Of a stretch of 64,000 bases of DNA, positions 29,721 through 39,033 are shown piece by piece (the stretch's first letter is position 1; each line of letters starts with the position of its first letter). Origin of the DNA: Acerihabitans arboris (GTDB taxonomy: Bacteria > Pseudomonadota > Gammaproteobacteria > Enterobacterales > Enterobacteriaceae); the NCBI RefSeq assembly GCF_010131535.1, contig NZ_WUBS01000004.1, forward strand, positions 186,001 to 250,000, in the 5' to 3' direction. The translations under genes were made by a program, and so were the position numbers. The notes beneath the pieces are model-generated. The model was not told the origin of the DNA. It did not search any database and was given only the letters and a program-made list of their open reading frames with translations.

Positions 29721-30347
29721 TTATTCCCTCCCGACAGATCCCGGCAACGGTAATGGCGGCATGGCGAAGAAGCCAGGCAGCGCGGCGATACGTGCGGCCC
29801 AGCGCCGGATTGACGGGTATGGCGCGAGCGAGATACCGCCTTCCGGCGCCGCCGCCACATAGCTGTAGCAGGCCAAATCGCCGATGGTGGGCCGGCCGGT
29901 GGCTAAAAAATCACGCCCGGACAGATGTTGTTCCATCTGTGGCAAAAACCGTCCGCCGATCGCCAGCGCCGACGGATAATCCTCCGGGGCGGAAAATTGT
30001 GTCACCATCCGGCAGGACGCGGGGCCATAGCGCACTTCCCCGGCGGCCCTGGACAGCCATACCTGTACCCGCGCCGCCGATGACGGATCTTCCGGCAACC
30101 AGTGGCTACCGGGGGCGTAACGCTTTACCAGATAAACCATAATGGCGTTGCTGTCCGTCAGGATCCGCTTCCCATCAAGCAGTACCGGGACCTGGCCAAA
30201 AGGATTAAGGCGGCGGAAATCCTCGGCCTGCCGTACCCCGGCCGGAGCATCGATAAAATCATAAGGCAGGTTAAGCATGCGCAGCAGCAGGGCCACGCGA
30301 TGACAGTGCCCGGATTGCCGGGTGCCGTAAAGTTGTAGTGTTTCCAT
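29721..30347 (-). CDS. Glutathione S-transferase
   Basis: A 208-aa cytosolic GST: an N-terminal thioredoxin-like domain with LYGTRQSGHCHRV (residues 5-17), the cis-Pro in GQVPVLLDG and the glutathione-contact TDSNAIMVYL (about 64-73), then an all-alpha C-terminal domain with GRPTIGDLACYSY (about 154-166). The ATG at 30347 is chosen because upstream in-frame codons run into the LysR gene. It is divergent from the LysR regulator and probably controlled by it. Confidence 0.9.
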   Translation of the reverse strand: METLQLYGTRQSGHCHRVALLLRMLNLPYDFIDAPAGVRQAEDFRRLNPFGQVPVLLDGKRILTDSNAIMVYLVKRYAPGSHWLPEDPSSAARVQVWLSRAAGEVRYGPASCRMVTQFSAPEDYPSALAIGGRFLPQMEQHLSGRDFLATGRPTIGDLACYSYVAAAPEGGISLAPYPSIRRWAARIAALPGFFAMPPLPLPGSVGRE

Positions 30348-30447
30348 GATGAGTCTCCTGAAGGCGATGCTGAACAGAATACTCTTGCGCGATGTGTTAA
30401 TAATGCGGGAATATGGAAAATCATAATTCCATTTATCGGAATAAAAT

Positions 30448-31353
30448 ATGGACCGCTTAGATGAATTGACGATATTTGTGGCGGTGATCCAGCACGGCAG
30501 CCTGGCGGGCGCGGCACGCAGGTTGCACCGTTCCGCGCCGGCGATAACCCGGGCCATTGCTTCGCTTGAACAACGTTTCGGCGCGCGGCTGGTGGAGCGC
30601 ACCACGCGGCGGCTGGCGCCGACCGAATCCGGCCTGCGGCTGGCGGAACGCGCCCGCGTTTTGCTGAACGATTATCAGGATGCGGTAATGGATACCGCGG
30701 AAATTCAGCTCACCGGTTTGCTGCGCATCACGTCGCCGGTACAGTTCGGACGCAAGCATGTCGCGCCGGTGGTATTGTCGTTTCTCGAACGTTATCCGCA
30801 CATCCAGATTGAGATGCTGTTAAACGACCGCAATCTCGACATGATCGATGAAGGGCTTGATGTGGCGATACGCATTGGTCATCTGCAGGATTCATCTAAA
30901 GTCGCGCGCAAGCTGGGTGAGGTGACGCGGGTGACCGTCGCCAGCCCGGCCTATCTGGCACAGCGCGGCGAACCCCGTGAACCGGGGCAACTGGCCGATC
31001 ACGACACCATCGTCGGCACCCTGCGCCCCGCGTTGCGCGAATGGCGTTTCGGCCCGCATGAAAATAACGAGCGGGTACGCTTAACGCCGCGCCTGCTGCT
31101 TAACGATGTGGAAACACAGCTGCTGGCGGCGCGCGCGGGCAAGGGCATTGCCCGTTTACGCTCTTACCAGGCGGCGGAGGATTTGGCGACCGGCGCCCTG
31201 GTGCGGTTGCTGCCCGCATACGAACCCTTACCGATGCCGGTGCAGCTGGTGGCGAACAATGTGCAGCGCATGCCGCAAAAAGTCCGTACTTTTTGGGACT
31301 ACGCTTATCAGCAACTAAGCCAATTGGCGCTAATTCAGCCACGACGAGCATAA
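30448..31353 (+). CDS. LysR-family transcriptional regulator
   Basis: A 301-aa regulator with an N-terminal winged helix-turn-helix (LAGAARRLHRSAPAITRAIA, residues 18-37) and a type 2 periplasmic-binding-like effector domain (LLRITSPVQFGRKHVAPVV onward). It stands 100 bases from and divergent to the GST-PPOx operon, the classic LysR layout; control of that operon and of itself is inferred. The inducer is unknown. Confidence 0.9.
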   Translation: MDRLDELTIFVAVIQHGSLAGAARRLHRSAPAITRAIASLEQRFGARLVERTTRRLAPTESGLRLAERARVLLNDYQDAVMDTAEIQLTGLLRITSPVQFGRKHVAPVVLSFLERYPHIQIEMLLNDRNLDMIDEGLDVAIRIGHLQDSSKVARKLGEVTRVTVASPAYLAQRGEPREPGQLADHDTIVGTLRPALREWRFGPHENNERVRLTPRLLLNDVETQLLAARAGKGIARLRSYQAAEDLATGALVRLLPAYEPLPMPVQLVANNVQRMPQKVRTFWDYAYQQLSQLALIQPRRA

Positions 31354-31820
31354 TCAACGAATATTACCGGGGTTCAGGGACGATCGGTGCTGATAAACGC
31401 TATTCGCGCACGGCATGACGCCAAAGCCGTAAAAGCAATACTGAATGATCAATAAGCCAGCGTTATTACCCAACTCGGAATAAATCAACCGCTATAAACA
31501 GGCCGTGCCGCCGGGTACTGCGGAGATGCGCTTCGGGAGCGGGCCTGCTAAAAAATCTAACGGCAGGCATCCGGGTTACTCCGGCGTGGCCAGTACTTAG
31601 ATTCAACCCAGGCTTGGCCATTACCCACAGCTTCGATACTCGCCGGCGCGAGGTTTAATCCATCCGCGCGTCGTGGGCGCAATGGGATGGAGATTTGTAC
31701 TATAGCCACAGCAAAAAATACCACGCCTGGGCCCGGCCTTCATTTTGGTAAATGAGTCACAGCAAGTTGCCCATGAATCAACCATCATAAAAACAACTGT
31801 TGTGACGGGAGGCCATAGCC
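31354..31820. other. 467-bp spacer with a possible GntR-type gene remnant
   Basis: No intact gene. A plus-strand stretch near 31388-31455 reads INAIRARHDAKAVKAILNDQ then stop, which resembles the C-terminal helix of FCD-domain GntR regulators. The match is short and unproven. Confidence 0.3.
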
Positions 31821-31901
31821 ATGCAAGTTAAATTTGATTGGCATATGTTTTTGCTGGGGTTATTCACACTTTGTGTTTTGATTGCTTTAGCCGTGGGTTG
31901 A
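31821..31901 (+). CDS. 26-residue single-span membrane peptide
   Basis: MQVKFDWHMFLLGLFTLCVL... then IALAVG: a short charged start followed by one hydrophobic helix. GGGAGG lies eight bases before the ATG, better than most small frames. Size and shape resemble the small bitopic proteins of enteric bacteria, but none was matched. Function is unknown. Confidence 0.5.
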   Translation: MQVKFDWHMFLLGLFTLCVLIALAVG

Positions 31902-32644
31902 TGTAACGCCCCAGAACATGGCCAACGGTCAAAACTGCCCTACGGCACGGCGCTGATGAGCTATCTCCATCGGCGGTTGCATACTTTTAGCCTCTTTTTT
32001 CTGTTATCGGCACAGGGGCGGCAGTTAGCCGCGCCCTTGCCATATCTATTGTCATCGTCCCCGCGGCAAATGGTTTGATGAGATGGGGAAAATTCATGAT
32101 GCATGCGCCCGGTCCACGCCGGTGATATATCGGATGGTGAAGATAATAATTAGCATAGATTGATAAAAACCATAAGCCAGCGGCGATTAGAGGAGTATCT
32201 GGACGATAACTAAAAATACATGGGCCTAATGACTTGTCGACATTGTAAAGCGTTCAGTCGTCGCATACCGTGGATTTGATTCAAAGGTGTGAAATCGAAA
32301 TATGAGCAAACCAAAAATAAAAAGTCAATAAATTCAATAATATAAATACTTAAATTATACAAATAATTATTTAAAATAATGTAATATATGATTAATTTCA
32401 CGGCCAGGAATTATCTTACAGATAAATTTCATATCGCCATTTTATTTTTAATGACGCCATGAAACTAAAATTTCACCCATTTTCACATTAACATATTTGA
32501 ATATGTTAAGCCTTACAAGCAAACTCATGCCGTTATGTTTTTAACCGTACAAAACGCAGAGGTTAAAAATAAGATAAACACGTTATTCGACTGAAAACTA
32601 TATTTTTGTTTCAAGCATAAAACCACATCCCAGGAATAATTAAA
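31902..32644. other. 743-bp AT-rich spacer
   Basis: Composition falls sharply from about 32140 to 32640. No convincing gene; one AT-rich minus-strand frame was rejected. It probably contains the promoter of the lipoprotein gene. Confidence 0.5.
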
Positions 32645-32953
32645 ATGAAAAGATCGCTTTTTTTGATACCATTGGCTTTTATAATCCTGTCCTCTTCAGG
32701 CTGCTCATATTTAAGCGGAACCCCGGGGGATAAGCCTTCTACCTCGTCACCCAAGATTGTGACGCCTTCCGGTCAAAAGCAGTTTTGGAATAATCCGGGT
32801 TTATTCGGGGCGGTGCCAAAAAACCTGCAGGATGAAGGAAACAGCTCATGTGCCCGGGATGGCAATGGTAAAGCCATTGGCTATCATCCCCATCCTAAAA
32901 AATATGATGGCAGCTATTTTTCCGGCGCAGGATATTTATGCTCGATGATTTAA
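32645..32953 (+). CDS. Small lipoprotein
   Basis: A 102-aa product with a lipoprotein signal peptide: KR, a hydrophobic core, then lipobox SSSGC with Cys at residue 20. The mature part is polar, with four other cysteines absent apart from two (near residues 70 and 99) that could form a disulfide. AGGA precedes the ATG. Composition is AT-richer than the backbone, suggesting transfer. It ends before a strong terminator. Family unknown. Confidence 0.7.
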   Translation: MKRSLFLIPLAFIILSSSGCSYLSGTPGDKPSTSSPKIVTPSGQKQFWNNPGLFGAVPKNLQDEGNSSCARDGNGKAIGYHPHPKKYDGSYFSGAGYLCSMI

Positions 32954-33012
32954 CTGATAATTTTAGTTAGCGGACGATCGTTATATTAAATACAAACGTA
33001 ATCGATATCGTT

Positions 33013-33037
33013 AAAAAAGGCCGGTTCGGCCTTTTTT
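33013..33037. terminator. Bidirectional intrinsic terminator
   Basis: AAAAAAGGCC-GGTTC-GGCCTTTTTT, about 60 bases after the lipoprotein stop. Confidence 0.88.
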
Positions 33038-33294
33038 GGCGGTGGCAATAGTGAATACTAAAATAATATCCGCGCGCCATCGTCTATCTTTAGCAATTTA
33101 GCCTATCGCAAATCAAGCCGCTCAGGTCCGTTCCAGCCCATGCGACGCCCTGTCCATGCCCACCTCATGTCTAAGCAGAGGTGTAAAGCGCAGAGCGGCG
33201 GCTACGGGTTCATCTGGTCCACGTAGCCTTACGTCAATAACAGGGCCGATTGCTTGGAAATAATTTTCGGAATTGGTTACAAATAATTAATTTG

Positions 33295-33308
33295 AAAAGA
33301 CCGAATAC
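33295..33308. other. Left attachment site (attL core)
   Basis: AAAAGACCGAATAC, identical to the last bases of the SdsR terminator at 41698-41711; after one mismatch the next four bases (ATTC) also agree. Confidence 0.7.
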
Positions 33309-33390
33309 TATTCACGCTGATAAAAACACAATAAATGCAATAAGTTAAATAGATTACATCAAAAAGTGCCTACAAAATGGCTACCGTAAA
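33303..33390. repeat. Phage-arm-like repeat, copy 1
   Basis: Contains GAATACTA, then ACAATAAATGCAATAAGT, then CCTACAAAATGGCTACCGTA. The same series, diverged, recurs at 34487-34554. Confidence 0.5.
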
Positions 33391-33724
33391 TCATGACGTT
33401 GGCCGCCTTGCCTACACACAACGGCAAATTGGCAAATAGGCGGTCAAATATCGCGGTAAACAGCAGTGAACTGGATAGGCCTTGATGGCACGTCAATATC
33501 TTCGGCTCAGCTGGATAGCACAGCTTAGGCTTAGGCTGAGCCTTGAGTACCAGGCGGTCATGCCCCTCAGTAAGGGCTAAGGCAATGCATAATCACGTTA
33601 TCTTATTGATAAATATGTGATTAATAATGATAAGAAATTATGTTCCAGTACCCTACTCCCATAGCCGCATTTTCTCTTGATAGGCTGTATGCTATCATTG
33701 CGAGATACGATAAAGGAGGTGCCC

Positions 33725-33994
33725 ATGAAATCAATATCCTATGAAGAATTTCAGCAAAACCTTCCCTACTGGCTGGCCTATTTACGCGATGGCGGGGAAT
33801 TATCCGTCAAACAGGCAGGGCAGAAAATGCTTAAACATTCAGCCAATGATGCAGCCTCTAACCGAGGCGAAGACATTACCCCTTCGTCTGATTCTTTCAG
33901 AGATAAAGGCTATAAGAAATTATCGTTTAAGGATGCCCTTGCGACGACAAGAACCCGGCATGCTAATACTATAAAGATCTTGGGTGATAAATGA
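33725..33994 (+). CDS. phd: Phd-like antitoxin
   Basis: An 89-aa antitoxin that would bind and neutralise Doc and repress its own operon. The ATG at 33725 follows a perfect AAAGGAGGT. The N-terminal YEEFQQNLPYWL and C-terminal FKDALATTRTRHANTIKILGDK-like tail fit antitoxins that accompany Doc proteins, the tail being the toxin-binding part. The tgA/atg overlap with doc (four bases) indicates coupling. Confidence 0.7.
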   Translation: MKSISYEEFQQNLPYWLAYLRDGGELSVKQAGQKMLKHSANDAASNRGEDITPSSDSFRDKGYKKLSFKDALATTRTRHANTIKILGDK

Positions 33995-34404
33995 TGGATT
34001 TTGATTTTTTGACGCAAGAGCAAGTTACTGAAATCCAGTTTTTGACGCTGCCATTATCGGGACCGCCGGATAGCAATAAACTTGCGGGGGCACTAGGCCG
34101 CGTCGAGGCGTTGCACTATTATGGACATTGCAATGACGTATTTAAACTCGCCGCTATGTATCTGATCGGAATTGCTAAAGCGCATGCGTTTAATGATGCT
34201 AATAAAAGAACAGCATTTCAGGCGACATCCGTTTTTTTATTGATGAACGGCATTGAATTAAATGAATCTCTTTATCTTGTGAAGCTGACTCTTTTTGCCG
34301 CCATGGATCAGGCTAATATAGAGGAAATTACCTTTGCTTTACGTCTGCTGTCTAATTATATGAACGAATTACTGGAAGAGAATATCGATAACTATGCGGA
34401 GTAG
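33991..34404 (+). CDS. doc: Doc (Fic-fold) toxin
   Basis: Doc family kinases phosphorylate elongation factor EF-Tu and stop translation. The 137-aa product has the active-site motif HAFNDANKRTA (about residues 68-78), the Doc form of the Fic motif with all key residues (H, F, D, N, K, R). It appears intact. It is translationally coupled to the upstream antitoxin and lies between two phage-arm-like repeats. Confidence 0.9.
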   Translation: MMDFDFLTQEQVTEIQFLTLPLSGPPDSNKLAGALGRVEALHYYGHCNDVFKLAAMYLIGIAKAHAFNDANKRTAFQATSVFLLMNGIELNESLYLVKLTLFAAMDQANIEEITFALRLLSNYMNELLEENIDNYAE

Positions 34405-34486
34405 CTTTTCTTTGGTGCTGTAGTTGATCATATAGTACAGATAAAAAAACACCACGAGTGTGTATTCATTAAGTTAACAAATAGCT

Positions 34487-34554
34487 GAATACTAAATCTT
34501 GTTTTAAAACAATAAATTACAATAGGTAGTATCTACAAAATGGTTACAGTTACC
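34487..34554. repeat. Phage-arm-like repeat, copy 2
   Basis: GAATACTA, ACAATAAATTACAATAGGT and TCTACAAAATGGTTACAGTTA, in the order of copy 1 at 33303-33390 with spacing changes. Confidence 0.5.
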
Positions 34555-34600
34555 TTCCCTCTGGCAAGTGTTAATATTATGGGATAAGCTTTCCACGACA

Positions 34601-35467
34601 TTATTGAGGATGCCAAGGTTGTTCAAGCGGACGGGACGAATTATTATCTATGGCACCCTTCTCCCAAACTAACTTGCCGAACCTAGTAACTCCCGTAACA
34701 TGCTCTGTACGTGATGATTCATAGTAGCCACATGCCAAATGGTTTACTTGCTTCCGACGAGCAGCTATCACTGACCAAGACTTCCAAAAATTCTCTGTCC
34801 TTATTGCAAAATTTATAGCGCCATATTGCCGTACACTAGGATAAGAAACAGCTGATATTTTCTTGTCTTTTTCAAATATAGATTTAGCTATAAATGACGA
34901 AATTAAATAAGGGTCATTGTCCTTTATCATGCATTCTAACAAAAATGCATCAGTGATCAGCAGCGATTTAGCTTCTTCTGGTTTACAGACGTTCAACATA
35001 TTACTTATTGTATTCGACATATCACCAGTTAGATATCCTCGACCAACACGCTGAATTCTAAGGAATTCACCGATAGGTGCAACTCTACATTTTACCCCTG
35101 CTCGAATTTGTAATTCTTAAAGTAAAACAAAGTGAGCATCAATATGAGTCTCTCTAAATGCTGTCTCAGGTTTATCAGCTACATATAAAACTGAAAATCC
35201 TTCTGGATTGGCTCTTCCGGAAACAGCTAAACCATCCGGTTTCCACAGCAGATCTTGTACTAATTCAGGGTAATCTTTCTCATTAATTTTCCGTGCGCGC
35301 CTAAAAACAGAACCTTTTAATATATCAACACTAAAAATTGTATGGGCATTAATCAAATCAGTGATAAGTGATTGTTTTTCATTTAATGAGTTAGTTTCAA
35401 ATCCATTAATGCGTGGTATCAATTCATTTAGTGGCAATGGCGGAAACTTAGCAGTAATCGATTGCAT
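34601..35467 (-). pseudogene. RES-domain toxin gene with one nonsense codon
   Basis: Full-length RES proteins are NAD+-degrading toxins. The first 116 codons give SVFRRARKI, DLLWKP and SGRANPEGFSVLYVADKPETAFRE, which are RES hallmarks. A TAA at 35119-35117 interrupts, but the same frame continues for 171 more codons (ELQIRAGVKCRV... then SYPSVRQYGAINFAI, the RES C-terminal strand). One base change would restore about 288 aa. No Xre-type antitoxin gene lies beside it. An internal ATG at 35020 could start only the C-terminal half. Confidence 0.82.
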
Positions 35468-35683
35468 GAACTTACCCCTCGTTGTTGTTTAAAATGACTA
35501 AAAATTTTACGCTTTTAAAAAAATAAATTATTTTTAAAATCTAATAAAGAAATCTTTAACATGTATGCCCAAATACGTATTCCCCTGATATGCTATTTCG
35601 AGTTGCTAACCTTTCCCAATTAATAAAAATTATCTACCCGTTAGCATTGATATAAATGAAAGCTCTACCGGCCATACAAATCC

Positions 35684-36586
35684 TTATAAAAATTTCTTTA
35701 TGCACACGGCCACTATCCCCTCCGCTTTAACCTCATTAACAGAACACTCGAACTCACCATCTTTACCCGAAACGCGTAGGCGATTTCCCGGCCGCCTCGA
35801 AACACTGTACACATCTAGCGTCCCATCAATATCCAGCAACCATGTCCCATTTGATAGTTCAAGACTATCAAAACTGATTAACCACGCCCTACTCCCAGAA
35901 TAAATATAACGTAACGAATCCTGGCTTATGTCTTTAGGTAAAAATCGATTATCGAAAATGCACTGCCCTTGCGGCTCAAGTTTGCCAGCGACCAATTTCA
36001 AACTCTCCAACGTTATCGCCCCTAGTACAGAATTCTTTACAGCTATTGGCAGATCTTGCATGGCGCCTGAACCCGTCGATAGCCATTCCAGGGATACGCC
36101 GGTATCAAGAGCGCAAGCGATAACCACATCACCGGGGAAAAAATTGCGCCTTACCCAGGTACTGATTGTACCGGATGAAATGTTTAATAAATCGCCAAGC
36201 TCTTTTTGCGTATCGAATCCGTAGGCATCGAGAATACGGCGCAGCACGGCTTTGCCGCCAGATGCCAGGATCTTGTCGTAGAGCGGTTTACCTTTCAGCG
36301 CCCTACTCCGCTGACTGGAGTTTGCTTTTGCAAGCTCACCCGTAACCAACCACCTTGCGTCCGCACCAGTATCAACAGAGCATTTCAGAATGACATTGCT
36401 TGGTACGCTATTACGCTGGACCCAATTGCTGACAGTGTTTGTCGGAATGTCGGTTGCCTCACTAAGCGCCTTTTGAGTGGCGACGCCGTAGCTTGACATG
36501 ATCCGTTCCAATACCAACGAAGCATTCCCGTCAAAATTATTAATATCCAATAAATACACCCCATGAGTATTCACAAACACACACAT
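35684..36586 (-). CDS. Phage CI-type repressor with duplicated DNA-binding domain
   Basis: Lysogeny repressor of the phage 186 CI kind (Bac_CI_repr plus CI C-terminal domain). Unusually two HTH domains stand in tandem: residues about 24-85 (LERIMSSYGVATQKALSEA... WLVTGE) and about 110-173 (LRRILDAYGFDTQKELGDL... WLSTGSG), then one C-terminal oligomerisation domain. The 300-aa length compares with about 190 for usual members. The start may be internal, since the first 20 residues are not needed. It is divergent from the cox-like gene, with operators expected in 36587-36657. Confidence 0.8.
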   Translation of the reverse strand: MCVFVNTHGVYLLDINNFDGNASLVLERIMSSYGVATQKALSEATDIPTNTVSNWVQRNSVPSNVILKCSVDTGADARWLVTGELAKANSSQRSRALKGKPLYDKILASGGKAVLRRILDAYGFDTQKELGDLLNISSGTISTWVRRNFFPGDVVIACALDTGVSLEWLSTGSGAMQDLPIAVKNSVLGAITLESLKLVAGKLEPQGQCIFDNRFLPKDISQDSLRYIYSGSRAWLISFDSLELSNGTWLLDIDGTLDVYSVSRRPGNRLRVSGKDGEFECSVNEVKAEGIVAVCIKKFL

Positions 36587-36657
36587 TGTGATCTATAGTG
36601 ACTACACACCACATGTAACACCATAGAACACAAACCACATACGAGAGATATTGCTTT

Positions 36658-37073
36658 ATGGATTCAGAGAATGCAATGCCAAAACAAAGTTCAAGGCAAG
36701 TCTTTAAGAGCGAGATCATCTCTTCCTTGGTTGATTCATTAACTCCGATACTTGGCAAATTCGTTGCCGAAGCACTAGACCTGGCTGTCGCTGACCATAT
36801 GTCCTTAAAAATGGCGTCTCCCACCATTTCTAAAAAGGATTTTGCTGCCATCAATGGCATCAGCCATTCAGTGCTTGAAAAATGGATCGCTAAGGCATCG
36901 TGCTACTGGCCCCTACTCCTACAGCTACCGTTCGAAGAATTCGCAAATGCGAGATAACTGGCGAAAAAAGCATTGTCGTAATGGAAAAACACGGCAACGC
37001 CCTTATCAACCTGGAAGCCTGGCGCGAGAAGAACCGCCACCAGGCTATCAAGTGCCGCTACATCAAAGCCTAG
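36658..37073 (+). pseudogene. Cox-like regulator, frameshifted
   Basis: Codons 1-78 give a helical start and KKDFAAINGISHSVLEKWIAK, an excisionase/Cox-type HTH. After a run of Gs near 36893 the frame is lost, but the next frame continues GIVLLAPTPTATVRRIRKCE and later LEAWREKNRHQAIKCRYIKA then stop at 37073, as in phage Cox proteins. Adding one G restores about 138 codons. Left as it is, the product ends at 36957 with a wrong tail of about 21 residues. Confidence 0.75.
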
Positions 37074-37105
37074 CTTGATTATTCAAGTTTCTAAGGATGG
37101 CAACC

Positions 37106-37621
37106 ATGTTTGATTATCAAGTATCCAAACATCAAAATCTCGAAAATGCATGTCGCCTGTTTGCAAATACACACAAAGGCGAGTTGAAGCATATCGCTGA
37201 ACGTATCGGTATGAACCCTCAGGTACTGCGCAACAAGCTCAATCCGGACCAGCCGCATCAGCTTACCTGTCGGGAACTGCTGGCAATCACCGACGCCACG
37301 GAAGACGCCACGCTGATCGACGGTCTGCTGGCGCAATTGAATTGTATGCCCGCCGTGCCGGTCAACGAAGCCGCCGCCGAGAATATCCCGGCCTATGTGA
37401 TGCGGGCGACGGCGGCGATTGGCTCGGTGGCGGCGGAGACCGTTTCCACCGACCGCATGACCCAATCGCGCAAAACCGCTTTGCTTGAAAGCGTTAATTC
37501 CGGTATCCGGTATCTGTCCCTGGTCGGCCTGACGATGCATGCGCGTGTCCAGTCCAACCCGGCGCTGGCGCAAACCGTTGATGCGCTTAGCGGTATCAGC
37601 TCTTCATTGGGGTTGAGATGA
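37106..37621 (+). CDS. Phage regulatory protein CII (CP76 family)
   Basis: A 171-aa regulator like CII of coliphage 186, which activates establishment transcription of the repressor. The helix-turn-helix is [21 protein letters not shown] (about residues 26-46), followed by [15 protein letters not shown] at 37106 has AAGGA about ten bases upstream; an ATG three codons earlier is too close to it. Its last 18 bases overlap the end of the oppositely oriented terminase gene. Confidence 0.85.
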   Translation: MFDYQVSKHQNLENACRLFANTHKGELKHIAERIGMNPQVLRNKLNPDQPHQLTCRELLAITDATEDATLIDGLLAQLNCMPAVPVNEAAAENIPAYVMRATAAIGSVAAETVSTDRMTQSRKTALLESVNSGIRYLSLVGLTMHARVQSNPALAQTVDALSGISSSLGLR

Positions 37622-38425
37622 TGACCATACCGTACCGTTAAGCATATCGATCACTTCGCGGCGCTTGTCATAACAGGGCCCTTCAATGTTGTAGCCGGCG
37701 GTGGTGATCGCCCACATCAACGGTTGCCGGCGCGCGCCCATGCCCGTTAGCATAGTGGTATAAAGCGCGTCGCTGTCATGCTCGTGATATTCATCGACAA
37801 TGGCGCAATGCGGCGAAGAGCCATCGCCCGGGTTACCGATCACCGGCTCAAAGCGGGCGCCATCTTCCGGCCGGCTGAGATTCGAGGCATTGACCTCGAT
37901 ACCGAACGCCTCCACCAGCGCTGGGGTGCGCTTGCACATCAGCCGCGCCGGGCGGAACACTTCCCAGGCTTGTTTCTCGGTGGTGGCGCCGGAATACACC
38001 TCCGCGCCAAATTCGTTATCGCAGGTGAAACAAAACAGGCCTACGCCCGACGAGATCACCGATTTTCCATTTTTGCGCGGTATCTCGGTATAAATCTCGC
38101 GAAAACGTCGCAGCTTGCTTCCCTTATGCACCCAGCCGAACGCGGAACAGAGGATAAAGAGTTGCCATGGCTCCAGCGTGATCGGCATACGTTTATAGGC
38201 CCATTCGCCCTTGGTGTGCGGTAACAGCTGAATAAACTTTGCCGCCTTTTCGGCCAGGTCCTTATCAAACCGAAAGCGAAACTTTTTGCTTTTCTCGGTG
38301 GCCAAATCGTCAATATGGCGCTGGCATGCGTCGATCACATACTGGCAGGCCGGAACCTTGCCGCGCACGACCTCGCGGGCATATTGATTGGCCGCGTTGA
38401 CGTTCGGATAGGCTTTACGGCTCAC
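37604..38425 (-). pseudogene. Terminase large subunit, 3' truncated
   Basis: DNA-packaging ATPase/nuclease of tailed phages. The 273 codons cover only the ATPase part: Walker A-like [13 protein letters not shown] (about residue 113) and Walker [11 protein letters not shown] (about 212). The nuclease domain (roughly 250 more residues) is missing and the last residues look foreign, at the junction with the CII gene. It starts within the small-subunit stop (ATGA overlap). Confidence 0.82.
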
Positions 38426-38916
38426 GATGTGATCATCCTGATAAAGGGGTTGTCGGTTTTGGCTTTGCCGGCCAGGCCGATTAGCCGCTGGCGGTTATTG
38501 GGATCCAGCCCTAACATCGAGCCGGTGGTGTTCATTTCTGACTCCTGCTCTTTTTTGGCAGTGAGTTCAGGATTTTTTATCGGGCCGCCGGTGGCCCCGG
38601 TGACGGTATTGCCTTGCACCGCGATCTTCTTGACGGCCCGGCGCCAAAACTCATACGCGACGCACCAGCGCTCCAGCACCGACAGGTCGGTGACGCAAAG
38701 AATGCCCTGGCCGCATAGCTCTTTGGTGGTCAGTTGCCACATCACCGTGGCCAGCGTTAAGCCATCTTCAATTAACCACTCCGGCGGCTCGACACCCTTG
38801 ATCGGGGTAAACACCGGTTCGTCTTTATTCAGGCTCCGCTTACCGGGATTTCCCGCCTGCTCCTTGCGGGCGGTAGGCTTGGCGCGACGCCCGGATCGGC
38901 CCATCGCTCCAGCCAT
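38422..38916 (-). CDS. P27-family terminase small subunit
   Basis: Recognises phage DNA for packaging. The 164-aa product has the basic start [22 protein letters not shown], then PPEWL and the helical [22 protein letters not shown] segment typical of P27-like subunits, and a C-term [17 protein letters not shown] 38916 starts at this motif. It overlaps the large-subunit start by four bases. Without the rest of the head genes it is a relic. Confidence 0.82.
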   Translation of the reverse strand: MAGAMGRSGRRAKPTARKEQAGNPGKRSLNKDEPVFTPIKGVEPPEWLIEDGLTLATVMWQLTTKELCGQGILCVTDLSVLERWCVAYEFWRRAVKKIAVQGNTVTGATGGPIKNPELTAKKEQESEMNTTGSMLGLDPNNRQRLIGLAGKAKTDNPFIRMITS

Positions 38917-39033
38917 AATCGCTCCAGTTTTAATTTCATTTTTCGCGGGTATAAAAATCAAAGGAGGCGGGCAGTACGGGATGCAAAGGGCGGTAGAGAT
39001 TTGATCCCCCCCACCCGGTGGTGATAATTATTC

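Larger units (their letters stand above)
33041..33724. other. 684-bp spacer at the left prophage end
   Basis: No gene recognised. It contains the left attachment-like site at 33295 and the phage-arm-like sequence up to 33390, then the promoter region of phd-doc. Confidence 0.55.

Noticed and set aside
31388-31455. GntR-regulator C-terminal remnant
   Set aside because: Only about 20 residues match the pattern; too short to call.
32210-32401. 63-codon AT-rich minus-strand frame
   Set aside because: Low-complexity Ile/Tyr/Leu text, no ribosome site, likely chance in AT-rich DNA.
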